7,331 nt of DNA from Candidatus Methanolliviera sp. GoM_asphalt (GTDB lineage Archaea; Halobacteriota; Methanoliparia; Methanoliparales; Methanoliparaceae), in contig CABGHH010000078.1 in NCBI GenBank assembly GCA_902158745.1, positions 1 to 7,331 of the forward strand, read 5' to 3'. Of the stretch, positions 5,932-7,331 are shown piece after piece. The first letter of the stretch is position 1. Each line of letters begins with the position of its first letter. Below the pieces are notes generated by a model. The model was not told the origin of the DNA. It worked only from the letters and a program-made list of their open reading frames with translations, and did no database searches. The position numbers were made by a program, and so were the translations under genes.

Positions 5932-6900
5932 ATGGAGTATGAGGCGATATTGAGGATAAAAGAAGAGAATAAATCTTTGCTTTTTGATAAGGGCCCCAGA
6001 ATTGAAAACATTTCTCAGGTTTTGACTCAAGTTTCGAATATAATCGGTGTCGGAATCGGGGAAAAAACGACGAAAGGCGTGGAGGGGAAACTCGGAATAA
6101 TCGTGAGTGTAATCAAGAAGCTTTCGAAGGATGAGTTGGAGAAGAAAAGGATCATACCGGAATCTATCGAAGGAGTAAAAACGGATGTTATAGAAACTGG
6201 GGTAATAAGTGCCCCTCCAACCGCAATTCCATCGGAGGGGTTGTATAATAGGGTAAAAAGGATAAAACCTGCACCACCTGGATGTTCGATAGGTCACTAT
6301 AAAATAACTTGCGGAACTTTTGGGTGTGTAGTTAAAAATAAGAGAGGAGGTGAGTTTATACTCTCAAATAATCACGTCCTCGCAAACGAAAACGATGCAG
6401 AAATCGGCGATGACATTTTTCAACCTGGCCCCTACGATGGCGGCGAATCACCTAAAGACAAGATTGGAGAGTTAGATAGATTCATTCCAATATCTTTCGA
6501 CGAACCGAATTATGTGGATTGTGCGATAGCTAAGCCCGAACCTCTTCGTACTTACCGAGATCTATCTCCATTCATAATCGGAATTGGGTTGCCAAGGAGA
6601 GAAACGGTGGAGCCCAAATTGGGGATGAGATTGATTAAGAGCGGAAGAACTACAGGGATAACTAGGGAAACTATTAAACAGACGGATCTTACCGTAAGAA
6701 TCCAATATTCCAATAATAGATCTGCCACTTTTGATAATCAAATCATGGCTGGATATATGTCTCAAGGTGGAGATTCCGGCTCTCTGGTTTTGACGAATGA
6801 TAAAAGGCCTGTTGGTCTCTTGTTTGCAGGTTCTCCTTATTCTACAATAATAAACCCCATAGAAGCAGTGCTCAGATCGCTCGATGTTGAGATAAAATGA
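5932..6900 (+). CDS. Cytosolic chymotrypsin-fold serine protease with N-terminal accessory domain
   Basis: This 322-residue protein has two parts. Residues 36-92 are the accessory domain shared with the preceding gene. From about 118 comes a trypsin-like peptidase domain: GHYKITCGTFGCVV (121-134), the His motif LSNNHVLA (144-151, His148), the Asp motif YVDCAIAKP (194-202, Asp196) and the Ser motif GGDSGSLV (279-286, Ser282). The complete triad predicts an active enzyme. This is the family with TAGTLG/LSNNHVLA-type motifs that lacks a secretion signal; here too no signal peptide or membrane segment is visible, so it should act inside the cell. Cysteines at 118, 127, 132 and 197 could be structural. 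The ATG follows the previous stop with no gap and a GGAGGT site (5919-5924) lies seven bases upstream, so translation is probably coupled and the two proteins made together. Substrate unknown. Antisense frames here are shadows. Confidence 0.88.
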   Translation: MEYEAILRIKEENKSLLFDKGPRIENISQVLTQVSNIIGVGIGEKTTKGVEGKLGIIVSVIKKLSKDELEKKRIIPESIEGVKTDVIETGVISAPPTAIPSEGLYNRVKRIKPAPPGCSIGHYKITCGTFGCVVKNKRGGEFILSNNHVLANENDAEIGDDIFQPGPYDGGESPKDKIGELDRFIPISFDEPNYVDCAIAKPEPLRTYRDLSPFIIGIGLPRRETVEPKLGMRLIKSGRTTGITRETIKQTDLTVRIQYSNNRSATFDNQIMAGYMSQGGDSGSLVLTNDKRPVGLLFAGSPYSTIINPIEAVLRSLDVEIK

Positions 6901-6945
6901 GAATTGGGATATGCCGTTAAGATCTGTCTGAATCTATGGTGATAG

Positions 6946-6987
6946 AGATAGAGGTACGGATGAATCTTTGATTCGTCACTCCTATCT
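6946..6987 (+). terminator. Hairpin after the protease gene
   Basis: An 8-bp inner stem (GATGAATC 6959-6966, loop TTT, GATTCGTC 6970-6977, one G-T pair) is enclosed by AGATAG (6946-6951) and CTATCT (6982-6987) with small mismatches between. Pyrimidine-rich sequence follows. It may end the operon transcript or protect its 3' end; archaeal terminators are poorly predicted from hairpins, so the role is tentative. Confidence 0.4.
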
Positions 6988-7060
6988 TCATCTTTCATCA
7001 TGGGCATGCAAGGTGTGTTCATCGCTTCCATAACGGTTTTACTTTTTATACAGGAATAAA

Positions 7061-7205
7061 TGTAAAATTATAAGAGACGAACCTTCCCAAAGAACGATGG
7101 AGACAGCTTCTTTTTACCTTAAATTTTACAAAAGATCGAAAATGTAAAATATCAAAATATAGAAGGAAAGTTATGTTGTATATTTTGATATGTTGTATAT
7201 TTTGA
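7061..7205. repeat. Nested AT-rich inverted and direct repeats, operator-like
   Basis: TGTAAAATT (7061-7069) is matched by its reverse complement AATTTTACA (7122-7130), whose last eight bases pair again with TGTAAAAT (7143-7150). Next, ATATCAAAATATA (7149-7161) and TATATTTTGATAT (7179-7191) are perfect 13-bp inverted repeats. Finally ATGTTGTATATTTTGA occurs twice with a 17-base period (7173-7188, 7190-7205). The cluster lies just before a TATA box, so it may be a regulator-binding region for the last gene. Apart from these repeats, 6988-7235 holds no convincing gene. Confidence 0.55.
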
Positions 7206-7235
7206 AAAAATCGGATCCATAGATAAGATAGAACG

Positions 7236-7245
7236 AATATTTAAA
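7236..7245 (+). promoter_or_regulatory. TATA box before the GNAT-like gene
   Basis: AATATTTAAA stands about 45 bases before the proposed start at 7285, which would give a short leader with an AAGGGGA ribosome-site-like word (7274-7280). Confidence 0.4.
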
Positions 7246-7284
7246 TGGAAAGTGTGGAAGTGAATGAGAAAATAAGGGGAAACT

Positions 7285-7331
7285 ATAGCATACGAGATCA
7301 GAGAAATGACAAAAGATGATGCGCGACAGGC
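7285..7331 (+). CDS. 5' end of a probable GNAT acetyltransferase
   Basis: After an in-frame TAA (7273-7275) the frame reads A-Y-E-I-R-E-M-T-K-D-D-A-R-Q up to the window end. The strand IR followed by a MTxDDA turn is the typical first strand and start of helix 1 of GNAT N-acetyltransferases (RimI-like), which move an acetyl group from acetyl-CoA to an amine or protein N-terminus. The purine-rich AAGGGGA is four bases before an ATA (7285-7287) at the place expected for the start; ATA is a rare start codon, so either it is used, or translation begins at the ATG at 7306, which would lose the first strand, or the gene is damaged. Only 15 codons are visible, so the family call is tentative. Confidence 0.45.
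   Translation, partial: MAYEIREMTKDDARQ

Noticed and set aside
6837..7031. Minus-strand 64-residue frame beginning MEAMNTPCMPMMKDEDRS
   Set aside because: The first part looks protein-like, but the frame overlaps the protease 3' end and the hairpin after it, has no ribosome site, and a TATA-like word upstream lies too close for a normal start. It may be a remnant, but I cannot support it as a gene.

Overview
The window looks archaeal and most likely comes from a strictly anaerobic, methanogen-related lineage (Methanosarcinales, ANME, Syntrophoarchaeum or Archaeoglobus-like); the lineage is an inference from gene style only. The archaeal signs are TATA-like boxes about 25-30 bases before starts (one consistent with a leaderless message), strong GGAGGT-type ribosome sites before TTG and ATG starts, no bacterial -10/-35 pairs that I could see, and a gene set (DUF362, a PflA-like radical SAM enzyme, a COG1237-type metallo-beta-lactamase-fold protein) that is common in anaerobic archaea. 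The window is gene-poor, with long AT-rich gaps and at least one clearly decayed gene.

Layout. Positions 1-151 hold the 3' end of an unrecognised Cys-containing reading frame. Positions 152-623 hold no intact gene but include a fragment resembling a ferredoxin-thioredoxin reductase catalytic chain, broken by an in-frame TGA and ending before its active-site cysteines. A radical SAM activating-enzyme-like gene lies on the minus strand (624-1460). It diverges from a plus-strand pair: a DUF362 protein (1764-2648) and an uncharacterised 206-residue protein (2680-3300). Downstream, on the minus strand, 3314-3827 is a full-length but multiply frameshifted pseudogene of the TIGR00725/LOG-like family. 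A compact MBL-fold protein follows (4104-4748).

Positions 4749-5536 are mostly noncoding but structured: a large inverted repeat, and a striking run of four adjacent short hairpins (5184-5266) that could also refold into one branched structure.

Positions 5505-6900 look like a small operon: a TATA box, a 35-residue peptide frame, an 84-residue stand-alone copy of an N-terminal domain, and, with ATG directly after the stop codon, a 322-residue chymotrypsin-like serine protease carrying its own copy of the same domain followed by a visible His-Asp-Ser triad. The free domain could regulate or scaffold the protease; this is the most interesting functional unit here. A hairpin follows the protease.

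Positions 7061-7205 contain nested inverted and direct AT-rich repeats that look like operator sites, ahead of a TATA box and the first codons of a probable GNAT acetyltransferase cut off by the window end.
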